Assembly: GCA_947493705.1 (NCBI GenBank)
Contig: CANLSH010000002.1
Location: 186,001 to 250,000 of the forward strand
Direction: 5' to 3'
Origin: an uncultured Arachnia sp.
GTDB taxonomy: Bacteria > Actinomycetota > Actinomycetes > Propionibacteriales > Propionibacteriaceae
DNA: 64,000 bases
Of the stretch, positions 33,191-42,918 are shown in pieces. How positions within the stretch are numbered: position 1 is the stretch's first letter; every line of letters starts with the position of its first letter. The notes under the pieces are model-generated. The model had not been told where the DNA came from, ran no database searches, and saw nothing but the letters and a program-made list of their open reading frames with translations. A program made the translations under genes and the position numbers.

Positions 33191-35889
33191 CCGGGCAGAT
33201 ACCCACGGTGATGTGGGTGATCCCGCACACCCATTGGGACCGGGAATGGTACGAGCCACATGACGTCTTCCGAGCCCGCCTCGTGCAGATGATGGATGAC
33301 TTGCTGGACACACTGGAAAGTGAGCCCGAGTACAAATTCACCCTCGACGGGCAGAGCGCAGCCATCGACGACTACTTGGAGATTCGGCCGGAAAGACTGG
33401 ACCAGGTGCGTGGTGCGCTCAATCGTTCCCAGCTGGCACTGGGACCATTCCAGATCCTGCTTGACGAGTTCTGCTGCGACGGCGAGACCATCGTGCGCAA
33501 TCTTGAACACGGCATCCGCTCAGCACGTCGGATCGGCGCTGAGATGCGGGTGGGCTACCTGCCGGACATGTTTGGTCATGCCGCCCAGATGCCCCAGATC
33601 CTCCGGGGCTTCGACATCCATGATGCATCTTTGTGGAGGGGGGTTCCGGCTCGCGTCGATGAACATGCGTTCGTGTGGGAGGGGCTGGACGGCAGCCACG
33701 TCCGGGTGGAATACCTGTGGGACGGCTATGGCAATGCGCTGAAGCTGTTCGAACCGCTGCACAAGCTGCCCGCGCTGGTGGCTGGTTACGCGAGCGAGAA
33801 TGCCAGCTGGTTCCGGGGTCAAGACATTGCGGGGATGTACGGAACGGATCACATGCCTCCCCGGCTGGACCTGATCGGCATCATTGACCGTTACCGGCAG
33901 CACGGACATGACATTGAGCTCACGGTGGGCACCCTTGACGAGCTCATCAGGAGCCGCGACCACTCACGGGAGACGCTGCAGGCCCTGCCCCGTGTACGAG
34001 GTGAGCTCCGCTCACATACCCGGGGCAACCTCCTGCCCGGCGTGTTCTCCATCCGCACCAACATCAAGGCTGCGATGGCGCGCGCCGAACGCGCCCTCAC
34101 AACAGCCGAACGGTTCGACGTCTGGGCTGGGGGCACGTCCCGCACGCCCCTCCTGGAACGTGGCTGGAGCCTGGTCATCGAGTCCACGGCGCACGATTCC
34201 GTCACGGGTTGCGGCTCGGACGCGACGGCGGATGAGGTTGAGTCCCGGCTGCTCGTGGCAGCCCACACCGCGCGTGGAGCAATCGACATCGCCCTGTCGC
34301 ACCTGGGGGACCACGCGCCCGTCGGGGCCGTCTCGGTGTTCAACCAGAGCGCGTGGGCGCGTGAGGTCCAGGTGGAGCTGGTGGTGGAGATGGCCGCCGG
34401 GGACACACCGCTGGGAGTGCAGGTACTTGAGGAGCTGCCCACCATCATCGGTGATGAAATCATCGGGTCTGCGGACCTTCCCCGCATCCTTCGGAGGATT
34501 CATGGACAGGAACTCTTCGGCAAATGGATAAGGTCCTGGCGATGGGACGAGGAGGCTCTGGTCTTCGAGGTCGCCGATACCGCGGACGGCACCTTCGATC
34601 TGTCGCTCTTCACCGAGGAATTGCGCAATCGCATGGTGGGAGTACCACCGCAGAAACGATGGCGAGTCATCACAGAAGTTCCGCAATCCTGTCGGGCGCT
34701 CGCCCGATGCCGAACCAATGGGCTCTCCGTCGCCTCGCTCAGCGCGGCATCGATGCGCATGCCGGAAATCCCTGTCTGCGTGGAGGGTATGACGGTGAGC
34801 AACTCCCTGATATCAGCCACGGTGACCGCTGACGGCACGGTCGACATCGAGGACCACACGACGAACACCGCGCTCGATGGTGCACTTGCCCTCGTCGATG
34901 AGGGTGATCGGGGCGACTCCTACAACTTTGGCCCCGTGACCGCCAGTGTGGTGTTTGATCCTGATGCCGTCGCGGTGGACGTTCTTGAGTCCGGGCCCCT
35001 GCGTGGCCGCCTCCGGGTGCGACGCACCTACTCCTTGCCACAGGGGTTGAAGGACGGTGACCGGGCAGTGCGCAGCGAGCAGCACATTGCACAAGTGGTG
35101 GACACCGTTGTGGAGCTGCGGCACGGGGAACCATTCCTGCGGGTGCGGGTCTCTCTGGTCAACAACGTGCGGGACCACAGGCTTCGTGTGCTTGTGCCCA
35201 CCGGTGAACGCGACGTCACCGAATCGTCCTCCGGCGGACAGTATGGTGTGACCACCCGAGGACGCACGGCGGAGGGTGGTTGGGGCGAGTACCCGTTGCC
35301 CACGTTTCCGGCAACCCGGTTCATCCATGCGGGACGCGCTGGCGTGCTGCTGAACAAACTCGTCGAATACGAAGTGGTGGACGGAGCAGAGGCTGGGAGC
35401 GATATCGCCCTGACCATCGTGCGCTCGGTGGGGTTGATGAGCGTCAACGTTCATCCCCTGCGTGATGAGCCGGCAGGTTCGGAGATTGCGACCCCCGGCG
35501 CTCAATACATGGCGACGCCCGTTGAGCTCTCCTTCGCCATCGATCTGGGGGCGCTCAACGGCTGGGCAGAATCCACCATCGTTGAGCACGCGGATGTCTT
35601 CCGGTTTGAGCCCATCGTTGCGCCGGGACGCTCACACGGGTCGCGGGAGAGGGCCGCGTCATCGCTGGTGGAGACACATGGACGGGTGGCATTGGAGTCG
35701 CTGCGCCGTGTCGAGAACTCCGTGGAGGCGCGATTCGTGAACTACTCCACCACACCGCAACCGCTGCGGGTGGTTGGAAGTGGCAGCTGGCGACGGACGA
35801 ATTTCTCCGGTGATGTGGCCGGCAAAGTCGATCTCTGGGATCTGATGGTGTCCGCAGGACAAATTCTCACATTGCGAAGGACTCAATGA
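33187..35889 (+). CDS. GH38 alpha-mannosidase
   Basis: A 900-residue retaining alpha-mannosidase. The zinc site begins with HTHWDREW at residues 14-21 (His14/His16 and Asp18). The nucleophile is Asp127 in GYLPDMFGHAAQMPQI, and another zinc His is in ESTAHDSVTGCG. The C-terminal half is the beta-sandwich expected of GH38. No signal peptide is present, so it acts in the cytoplasm on imported sugar, probably an alpha-mannosyl oligosaccharide or mannosylglycerate-type compound. It overlaps the ATPase and the PHP gene by 4 nt. Confidence 0.92.
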   Translation: MTGQIPTVMWVIPHTHWDREWYEPHDVFRARLVQMMDDLLDTLESEPEYKFTLDGQSAAIDDYLEIRPERLDQVRGALNRSQLALGPFQILLDEFCCDGETIVRNLEHGIRSARRIGAEMRVGYLPDMFGHAAQMPQILRGFDIHDASLWRGVPARVDEHAFVWEGLDGSHVRVEYLWDGYGNALKLFEPLHKLPALVAGYASENASWFRGQDIAGMYGTDHMPPRLDLIGIIDRYRQHGHDIELTVGTLDELIRSRDHSRETLQALPRVRGELRSHTRGNLLPGVFSIRTNIKAAMARAERALTTAERFDVWAGGTSRTPLLERGWSLVIESTAHDSVTGCGSDATADEVESRLLVAAHTARGAIDIALSHLGDHAPVGAVSVFNQSAWAREVQVELVVEMAAGDTPLGVQVLEELPTIIGDEIIGSADLPRILRRIHGQELFGKWIRSWRWDEEALVFEVADTADGTFDLSLFTEELRNRMVGVPPQKRWRVITEVPQSCRALARCRTNGLSVASLSAASMRMPEIPVCVEGMTVSNSLISATVTADGTVDIEDHTTNTALDGALALVDEGDRGDSYNFGPVTASVVFDPDAVAVDVLESGPLRGRLRVRRTYSLPQGLKDGDRAVRSEQHIAQVVDTVVELRHGEPFLRVRVSLVNNVRDHRLRVLVPTGERDVTESSSGGQYGVTTRGRTAEGGWGEYPLPTFPATRFIHAGRAGVLLNKLVEYEVVDGAEAGSDIALTIVRSVGLMSVNVHPLRDEPAGSEIATPGAQYMATPVELSFAIDLGALNGWAESTIVEHADVFRFEPIVAPGRSHGSRERAASSLVETHGRVALESLRRVENSVEARFVNYSTTPQPLRVVGSGSWRRTNFSGDVAGKVDLWDLMVSAGQILTLRRTQ

Positions 35890-37145
35890 TGGAGATCCTT
35901 CGGAGCGTGCGTGTCACCTTGGCCATGCAGGCCGACGACAGGTACATGCGGCTGCCCTTCGACATCCCGGACGGCACCACTTCTTTCGAGGTGACTCTCG
36001 GCTGGCATGAGTTGGACGGGGTGACGGTGGACCTGGGATGCGAGGGGCCGGACGGATGGCGTGGCTGGTCCGGGGGTGCGCGTCGCTCCTTCGTCATTGC
36101 AGAGGATGATGCGACTCCGGGCTACCAGCCCGGCCATATCCGCGGAGGAACATGGCACGTCATTCTGGGACTGCACACCCTGCCGCGGGAGGGGATCGAT
36201 GTTTCAGTTCGGATCTGGACGCCGGCGGAGAACCAACCGGACCATGGCCCGGTGGAAGAGCCCGTCGTACGCACCACCCGCGGCAGTTCACGAGACCTTC
36301 CCGCGCCGCCGGGGATGAGGTGGTTCGCCGGTGACCTGCACGCACACTCTCTCCACTCTGACGGCGAACTCAGCCTCTGGGAACTTGCCAATGAGGGAGT
36401 GCGATCGGCTCTGGATTTTCTTGCCGTCACCGATCACAACACCACGAGCCACCATGCGCATCTGCCGACGGTCGGGGCGCGCCACGGCATCACCCTGCTG
36501 CCCGGCCAGGAGGTCACGACCCATCTGGGCCATGCAAACGCCTACGGCGACATTGGTTTCGTGGACTTCCGACGTCCCGGACAGCACTGGGTTGACATCG
36601 TTGCTGAGCGCGGGGGCTTCCTGTCCATCAACCATCCTGTCTTTGCAGACTGTGCTTGGCTGCATGAGCTGACCCGTGAGCCGATGGGTGTCGAGCTGTA
36701 TCACGGGTCCTGGTACGGAGAGCCCAGCGCCACATCGGCGCTGGCGTGGTTCCAGCGCTGGCGGCGCGATGCGGTCCTGCTGGGTGGGGGAGATTTTCAC
36801 AATCGATCGACGCCACTTCGACCGGGCGTGCCCACAACCTGGGTGGCAGCCGAGGAGTGCTCCGTTGCTGCCGTTCTTGATGGGATTCGCGCTGGACGAA
36901 CAACGATCACGGGGTCGGTAGAACTCGAGGACGGGGTGGCACGACCTGTTCATGGCGGTGTCCCTATCTTGATCCGTCGTGGGGAATCGCTCCTCGTTCT
37001 TGATGCCCGGGGGTTGGTACTGGTGTCAGGTTCAACTCGTCGCCAAGTGATCTCCGAACATGAGGAAGTGGTCGCGGCACCTTCGCGCGGAGGCCCCTAT
37101 CGTTTACAGGACTCGCATCAGATGACCCTGGCGCTGTGTCGATGA
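35886..37145 (+). CDS. CehA/McbA-family PHP-domain metallohydrolase
   Basis: A 419-residue protein. An N-terminal beta-rich region of about 140 residues precedes a PHP metal hydrolase domain. That domain starts with WFAGDLHAHSLHSDGE, has VTDHNTTSHH and ends with GGGDFHN, supplying the His/Asp/Glu metal ligands. CehA/McbA members cleave phosphodiester or carbamate-type bonds; the true substrate here is unknown. It overlaps GH38 by 4 nt and is the last gene of the operon. A role in removing a phosphodiester or other substituent from the imported mannoside is a possible reading. Confidence 0.82.
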   Translation: MMEILRSVRVTLAMQADDRYMRLPFDIPDGTTSFEVTLGWHELDGVTVDLGCEGPDGWRGWSGGARRSFVIAEDDATPGYQPGHIRGGTWHVILGLHTLPREGIDVSVRIWTPAENQPDHGPVEEPVVRTTRGSSRDLPAPPGMRWFAGDLHAHSLHSDGELSLWELANEGVRSALDFLAVTDHNTTSHHAHLPTVGARHGITLLPGQEVTTHLGHANAYGDIGFVDFRRPGQHWVDIVAERGGFLSINHPVFADCAWLHELTREPMGVELYHGSWYGEPSATSALAWFQRWRRDAVLLGGGDFHNRSTPLRPGVPTTWVAAEECSVAAVLDGIRAGRTTITGSVELEDGVARPVHGGVPILIRRGESLLVLDARGLVLVSGSTRRQVISEHEEVVAAPSRGGPYRLQDSHQMTLALCR

Positions 37146-37233
37146 ACGGCGATGCCTCACTGGGTCGCTAGGGGGCTAGGGTCGTCCATTCAGGAGCATT
37201 CTCCTATTCCCGCCAACCTGAACGGAGAGTGTC

Positions 37234-38498
37234 ATGACCACTCGCGAACTCGACATCGTCCTCTACGGCGCCACCGGCTTCGTGGGTGCCCTGACGGCTC
37301 GCCACCTCGCCACGCACGCCGGTGAGGATGTGAGGATCGCGCTGGCCGGCCGCTCCCGCGCCAAGCTGGAGGCCCTGCGCGTAGACCTCGGTGAGGGCGC
37401 CGCAGGCTGGGAGCTGGTGACAGTCGACGCCGCGGATACGGCAGGGCTGCGGCACCTCGCGTCGCGCAGCACGGTGATCGCCTCAACCGTTGGCTCCTAC
37501 GCTCGGCACGGAAAGGAGCTGGTGCGGGCCTGCGCCGAAGAGGGCACGCACTACGCCGATCTCACCGGCGAGGTGCTTTTCGTGCGGTGGTCGCTCGACG
37601 AGGTGTCGGCACGCGCCGCGGAAACCGGAGCCCGTATCGTGCACGCCTGCGGATTCGACTCTGTCCCGTCGGACCTCGGCGTTCTGATGACGGCTGAGAC
37701 AGCATCGACAGACGGTGCGGGAACGCTGGGTGAGACCACCCTGAGCGTGCGATCCCTGCGCGGTGGACTCTCGGGTGGCACCATCGACTCTGGCCGCCAA
37801 CAGATCATCGCCGCCCGCAATGATGCCGTGGCGCGACGGATTCTGAACGATCCCCACGGTCTGAGTCCGCGACGGTCCGAGGAGCCAGCCCCGCACGTCG
37901 CGTCCTCCAGCGGGACGCGGGCACGGTTGAAGCGATGGATCCCCGTCGAGCGCGATCCCGCGACGGGCCGCTGGCACGGGCCCTTCATCATGGCCTCGTT
38001 CAACACGCGCATCGTGCGGTTGTCCAACACCCTGACAAACTGGTCCTACGTCGGGAGTTTCGCTATCGAGAGGTCACCGACTACGGCTCCGGGCCGCTGG
38101 CGCCCATGAAGGCCGGTGGGGTGAGCATAGGGCTCGGCGCACTTCTGGGAGGCTTGGCGTTCCGGCCCACCCGGGCGCTGCTCGACAAAGTGTTGCCGAA
38201 ACCGGGCGACGGGCCGACGGCCGAGCAGCGTGCGGCGGGCCGGTTCCGGTTGGAGATACGCACGACCACCTCGTCGGGGGCCCGGTACCTCACCAACGTT
38301 GCTGCGGAGTATGACCCGGGCTACAACGGCACGGCCATCATGCTGGGGGAGGCAGCCCTGAGTCTTGCCCTCGACGGTGACCGGTTGCCCGCGCGCTCGG
38401 GCGTTCTCACGCCCGCCACCGCCATGGGGGCGGTACTCGTCGAACGGTTACGCACCCACGGTTTCACTTTCGACGCTGCCCCCGTCGGGAAGAACTGA
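37234..38498 (+). pseudogene. Saccharopine-dehydrogenase-like / trans-acting enoyl reductase family gene, frameshifted
   Basis: The first 270 or so codons encode an NADP-binding domain (VLYGATGFVGALTARHL, ACGFDSVPSDLG, NTRIVRLSNTLTNWSY). At about 38047-38055 the similarity moves to another frame (FRYREVTDYGSGPLAPMKAG ... GVLTPATAMGAVLVERL) and ends at 38498. Restoring a single G (TACGGTCGGGAG instead of TACGTCGGGAG) would rejoin one protein of about 420 residues, the normal family length. Both halves look well preserved, so the shift is recent or is a sequencing error. Relatives act in lipid or glycolipid reduction in mycobacteria (Rv2449c-like). Confidence 0.82.
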
Positions 38499-38641
38499 CC
38501 GGACTCATCGCGTCGAGTGTCTGCCGAGCCTGCATGTGACGCGGGGCCCAGTGGCTGCGTCATCTCCGGTCGTCCCGGGCCGTGAGGCCGGCACAATGGC
38601 TTCCTCGTTTGGACTTCCCATGAAGACGAGTGGAGAAACCC

Positions 38642-40219
38642 TCAGGTGAGCCGGACGACACGATCGCAGGCGGCGATGAGTTCCGGGTCGTGCGTGATGA
38701 CCAGCGCCGCCCGCCCCTCTGCCGCGCGCCAGACGTCCTCCATGAGGGCCCGGGCGGTGGCGGTGTCCAGGTGCTCCGTGGGTTCGTCGAGGATCAATAA
38801 ATCTCGCTCGCCCACCAGTACTCGAGCCAGTGCGAGACGGCGCCGCTCTCCTCCTGACAGGGTGGTGCCCGCCTCGCCGATCAGTCGGTCTTCGCTCATC
38901 TCCAGACCTGCGCCCAGCAGTGCAAGGGCCACTTGTTGATCGGTGGCGTCCTTGTTGCCGATGCGGACGTTCTCGGCCACTGAGGTGGTGAAGATGTGGG
39001 CGTCCTGGGCCAGGTAGCCCACCCTGTTTGCCCGACGCATGGTGCCGGTCAGGGGCGGGATGAGCCCCATGGCGGTGGCGGCCACCGTCGTCTTGCCGAT
39101 TCCCGACGCACCCACCAGGGCGACGCGCTCGCCGGGATCGACATGGAAGTCCAAGCCCTGTTGGACGATGCCGGAGCCGGGCCAGCCGACGCTCACGCCG
39201 TCGAACTCCAGGCCGGGCGCTGGGTCGTCGGAGGGGGTGACATCGCCAGCGCCGATGGGGTCGGCATCCAGCACGTCGGTGATGCGGGTGAGGGCTGCCC
39301 GGGAGCGCGTCCAGGTCTGGGCGGCCGCGGTGAAGGCGCCGAACACCTCGTGCAGGGCCAGGGGAGTCAGGACGATGACGGCGAGCAGTCGAGGGGCAAG
39401 ATCGCCCGATGCGACGGCGGGACCGCCGATGGCCAGGGCCGCGACCACGGCGATGCCCGCGGCGATGATCTGACCCGCGGTTGCCACGCCCCGCACCCAG
39501 GCTGCGCGGGCCTCCTGCCGACGGAGCGTGTCGTCGGTGGCCAGCAGATTCTTGAGCACAGCATCCTCAGCGCCGTAGGCCACGAGATCTCCCGTGGTGC
39601 GGGAGAGTTCACGCACGCCATCGGCCAATGCGCCACGGGTGGGGACGGCTGCCAGATCCGCGGCGCGAGACGCGCGCTGTGCGAGCAGGGGCAGCAACAC
39701 GCCGGCCACGATGGCGGTGGCGAGCAGAACCATGGCAGAGGGCAGGCTGAAGCGAGCCAGCATGGCGGTGGTGCCGACGATCACCAGCGAGGCCGACAGC
39801 GCGGGAATGATCACCCGCACCACCAAATCCTGCACGGCGGCCACGTCTGCGACTGCTCGGGTCAGAAGGTCGCCTCGTCGTCGTCCTATCAGGGTGGTGG
39901 CTGACAACTTGTCATAGACCTGGATGCGCAACGCGGACTGCATGCGCAGGGCGACGTCGTGGCCCACGAGGCGTTCCACGTACCGGAAGACACCCCGGGA
40001 GATACCAAAAAATCGCACCCCCACGGCCGCGGCCTGCAGGAAGAGCACCGGCGGCATCTCAGCGGCACGGCTGATGAGCCAGGCGGCCACACCCATGAGC
40101 GCGACGGAAGCACCCGACGCCATCGAGGCAAGCAGCACGGCCAGGCTGAAGCGGCCTTTCCCCTTCGGGTCTGTTGCGAGAAGTTCGTTCAGGAGTCGAA
40201 GAGTGCGGCTGTTCCTCAC
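38642..40219 (-). CDS. cydC: Thiol reductant ABC exporter subunit CydC
   Basis: A 525-residue half-transporter with six membrane helices and a C-terminal ATPase. Walker A is GASGIGKTT, signature LSGGERRR and Walker B LLILDEPTEHLD. With CydD it exports glutathione- or cysteine-type thiols needed to assemble cytochrome bd. It starts 4 nt inside the end of cydD. It is the last gene of cydABDC; downstream DNA to 38498 shows no gene. Confidence 0.93.
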   Translation of the reverse strand: MRNSRTLRLLNELLATDPKGKGRFSLAVLLASMASGASVALMGVAAWLISRAAEMPPVLFLQAAAVGVRFFGISRGVFRYVERLVGHDVALRMQSALRIQVYDKLSATTLIGRRRGDLLTRAVADVAAVQDLVVRVIIPALSASLVIVGTTAMLARFSLPSAMVLLATAIVAGVLLPLLAQRASRAADLAAVPTRGALADGVRELSRTTGDLVAYGAEDAVLKNLLATDDTLRRQEARAAWVRGVATAGQIIAAGIAVVAALAIGGPAVASGDLAPRLLAVIVLTPLALHEVFGAFTAAAQTWTRSRAALTRITDVLDADPIGAGDVTPSDDPAPGLEFDGVSVGWPGSGIVQQGLDFHVDPGERVALVGASGIGKTTVAATAMGLIPPLTGTMRRANRVGYLAQDAHIFTTSVAENVRIGNKDATDQQVALALLGAGLEMSEDRLIGEAGTTLSGGERRRLALARVLVGERDLLILDEPTEHLDTATARALMEDVWRAAEGRAALVITHDPELIAACDRVVRLT

Positions 40220-41835
40220 GCGGTGCCCTCCATCGTGATGACGCGGTCCGCTGCCGCCATCACGGCTGGCCGGTGCGTCACGATCACGGCGCCCACTCCG
40301 GAGGCGCGGACGGCGTCGATGGCAGCGGCCTCGGTGCTGGAATCCAAGCCGGCCGTCGGCTCATCGAGGACGAGGAGTTTTGCCCCACCCAGGCGGATGC
40401 GCAGCAGGGCCCGTGCCAGGGCAACGCGACGACGCTCGCCCGCGGACAGGCCCTCACCGTCGTCCCCGACGTTTTTGCTGCCGTCGAAATTGGCGCCGGC
40501 ATCGCGCAGGGCAGTGGCGACGTCCCCGTCGGACGCTCCGGGGTGCCCCAGAAGAACATTGTGGGCGACCGTGCCGTTCAGCATTCCGGGCTCCTGGGCG
40601 ACCCAGGCGAGTTCGCGTCGCCACGCTCGCTGATCCAGCTCCGCGAGCTCCTTGCCGCCCACGCACACGCGGCCGGAGTCGGCGTGCAGGAAGCCCATGA
40701 GCAGGGCCAGTGCTGTGGACTTGCCGCCGCCGGAGGTGCCGCGGATGGCGAGCACCTCCCCAGGCTCGATGGACAGATTGAAGTCGCTCAGGACGGGAGA
40801 AGTCCCACCTGGGTAGGTGTAGGCGACGTCCTCGAAGCGGATGTTGAACTCCGAGGGAACGGCAGCGGTGCCGGAGGAGACTGCTCCGGCGTCGATGAAC
40901 TGGAACGCCGCGTCGGCTGCGGCCACGCCGTCGGCGGAGTCATGGAAGTGGACTCCCACTTGGCGTACCGGCAGGAAAGCCTCGGGCGCGAGGATGAGGA
41001 CGAACAGTGCCGCTTCGAAGCCGATGTCGCCGTAGACGAGCCGGAATCCGACGGTGACGGCCACCACGGCCACCGAGAGACTGGCCAGTAGTTCCAGGGC
41101 CAGTGCGGAGAGGAAGGAGACATAGAGCACCCGCATCGTGGCGCTGCGGTACTTCTCCTCGCCCAACTCGACGCCCCGACGCTGCGCCCGCGCGCGAGCG
41201 AAGGCCTGAAGTGTGGGTAGCCCTTCGATGAGATCGGCGAAGTGGTTGGCGAGCCGGTCCGCGACGGCGAAACTCTTCTTCGTCGCCTTCTCGGTGGTCC
41301 AACCGATCAACGCCATGAAGATGGGGATGAGCGGCAGCGTGAAGGCCACGATGATGGCTGACTGCCAATCGGTCAGCAGGATTGCGCCGCCCACCAGGAA
41401 TGGAACTGTTGCTGCCAGTCCCAGCTGGGGGAGGTACTTGGAGAAATAGCCGTCCAGATCATCCAGCCCGGTGGTGACCACCTTCACCAAGGAGGCCGAC
41501 GAGGTGGCAGAGTCGCGAGGTCTGGCGAGCCGCGCCGAGAGCACATCCCGGCGCAGCTGGGACTTCACGCTCGCCGCGGACTGTTGAGCGAAGGTCTCGT
41601 TCAGCCAGGAGAGCAGGGCGCGCCCGGCGAAGACTGCGGCGAGCCCGCCGAGGATGACCGGCCAGTTCTCCGGCAGCGCCTTCTCCCGAAAGACGTGGCT
41701 GATACCGCGAGCCAGTAGACCGGCCTGCAATATCAACAGGGCTGCGGTGAGCAGCCCAACGACAACAGAGGCGACCAGGTAATTCCTGGTCGCCCCTGCG
41801 CGTTTCAGCAGTCGCGGATGAATGGGTCCTGCCAA
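40216..41835 (-). CDS. cydD: Thiol reductant ABC exporter subunit CydD
   Basis: A 539-residue half-transporter. The membrane domain contains VKSQLRRDVLSARLARPRDS and YFSKYLPQLGLAATVPF, typical of CydD. The ATPase carries Walker A GTSGGGKST and Walker B LLVLDEPTAGLD; the signature reads LSAGERRR. It starts 2 nt before the end of cydB and overlaps cydC by 4 nt, so the oxidase and its assembly factor are co-transcribed. Confidence 0.93.
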   Translation of the reverse strand: MAGPIHPRLLKRAGATRNYLVASVVVGLLTAALLILQAGLLARGISHVFREKALPENWPVILGGLAAVFAGRALLSWLNETFAQQSAASVKSQLRRDVLSARLARPRDSATSSASLVKVVTTGLDDLDGYFSKYLPQLGLAATVPFLVGGAILLTDWQSAIIVAFTLPLIPIFMALIGWTTEKATKKSFAVADRLANHFADLIEGLPTLQAFARARAQRRGVELGEEKYRSATMRVLYVSFLSALALELLASLSVAVVAVTVGFRLVYGDIGFEAALFVLILAPEAFLPVRQVGVHFHDSADGVAAADAAFQFIDAGAVSSGTAAVPSEFNIRFEDVAYTYPGGTSPVLSDFNLSIEPGEVLAIRGTSGGGKSTALALLMGFLHADSGRVCVGGKELAELDQRAWRRELAWVAQEPGMLNGTVAHNVLLGHPGASDGDVATALRDAGANFDGSKNVGDDGEGLSAGERRRVALARALLRIRLGGAKLLVLDEPTAGLDSSTEAAAIDAVRASGVGAVIVTHRPAVMAAADRVITMEGTA

Positions 41836-41837
41836 CC

Positions 41838-42902
41838 TCAGGCCACCGCCTCAACCTCATCGGGAATGTTCTTGGTGCTGATGCGACGTTTGAACACCCA
41901 GTAGCTCCAGCCCTGGTAGGCGATGACGATCGGCACGAAAATGACTGCGGCCCACGTCATGATCGTCAACGTCGTGGGGGAGGACGCTGCGGTGATCATG
42001 TTCAGATGGTCGCTCACAGCGACCCCGGCATCCTGGGCGAAGCCGAGGTTGCCATACATCTTCAGGAAGATCCCACCGAACAGGGACACGATGGCCAGGC
42101 CACCGAGAACGAAGCCCCACCCCTCGCGGCCACGCGTCGTCATGAGCACCGAGCCGGCGAGCGTCACGACCGTCAGGATGGCAGCCACCCACGCGAACAC
42201 GGTGAAGTCACCGAAGCTCGATTCCGCCGGCCAGAAGATGTTCTGCAGTACGACGAAGGCCGCCACCAGGACCACAGCTGCCCAGCCGACGGTCCCCACG
42301 AGAGCGCGAGCATTGTCGTGGATCAGGCCACGGGTCTTCAGCGTGACGAACGTGGCGCCATGGGTGAGGAAAAGCGCCAGCAGCATGACGCCGCCCAGCA
42401 AGGCGTAAGGGCTGAACAGACCGAGAAGGGTGCCGTTGAACAGCAGGCTGTCGTTCGGGAGGCCGATGACGAAGTTGGCGAAGCCGACCCCCAGCACCAA
42501 CGTCGGGAGGAAAGAGCCGACGATGGCGAACCAGTCCATCATGGCGCGCCACTTCGCTTCCGGCCGCTTGGCCCGGTACTCGAATGCGACACCACGGAGG
42601 ATGAGGCCCACGAGCATCAGAAGCAGCGGTAGATAGAGGGCGGAGAACAGCGAGGCGTACCAGCCGGGGAATGCGGCAAACATGGCGCCACCGGCGGTCA
42701 GGAGCCAGACCTCGTTGCCGTCCCAGACGGGCCCAATGGTGTTGACGAGCACGCGGCGTTTCTTCTCCGTGCGGCCAAGAATGGGCAGCAGCATGCCGAC
42801 GCCGAAGTCAAAACCTTCGAGGAAGAAGAACCCCAGCCACAGAACGACGATCAGCAGGTACCAGACGAGCGCCAGGGTGGGCACAGTTTCAAGGAACATC
42901 AT
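41838..42902 (-). CDS. cydB: Cytochrome bd ubiquinol/menaquinol oxidase subunit II
   Basis: A 354-residue membrane protein. WYLLIVVLWLGFFFLEGFDFGVGMLLP and GPVWDGNEVWLLTAGGAMFAAFPGWYA are the CydB signatures. It forms the high-affinity terminal oxidase with CydA. The ATG at 42902 is followed by a second ATG; spacing to cydA is 16 nt. Confidence 0.95.
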   Translation of the reverse strand: MMFLETVPTLALVWYLLIVVLWLGFFFLEGFDFGVGMLLPILGRTEKKRRVLVNTIGPVWDGNEVWLLTAGGAMFAAFPGWYASLFSALYLPLLLMLVGLILRGVAFEYRAKRPEAKWRAMMDWFAIVGSFLPTLVLGVGFANFVIGLPNDSLLFNGTLLGLFSPYALLGGVMLLALFLTHGATFVTLKTRGLIHDNARALVGTVGWAAVVLVAAFVVLQNIFWPAESSFGDFTVFAWVAAILTVVTLAGSVLMTTRGREGWGFVLGGLAIVSLFGGIFLKMYGNLGFAQDAGVAVSDHLNMITAASSPTTLTIMTWAAVIFVPIVIAYQGWSYWVFKRRISTKNIPDEVEAVA

Positions 42903-42918
42903 GGCAGTTCACTTCCCT

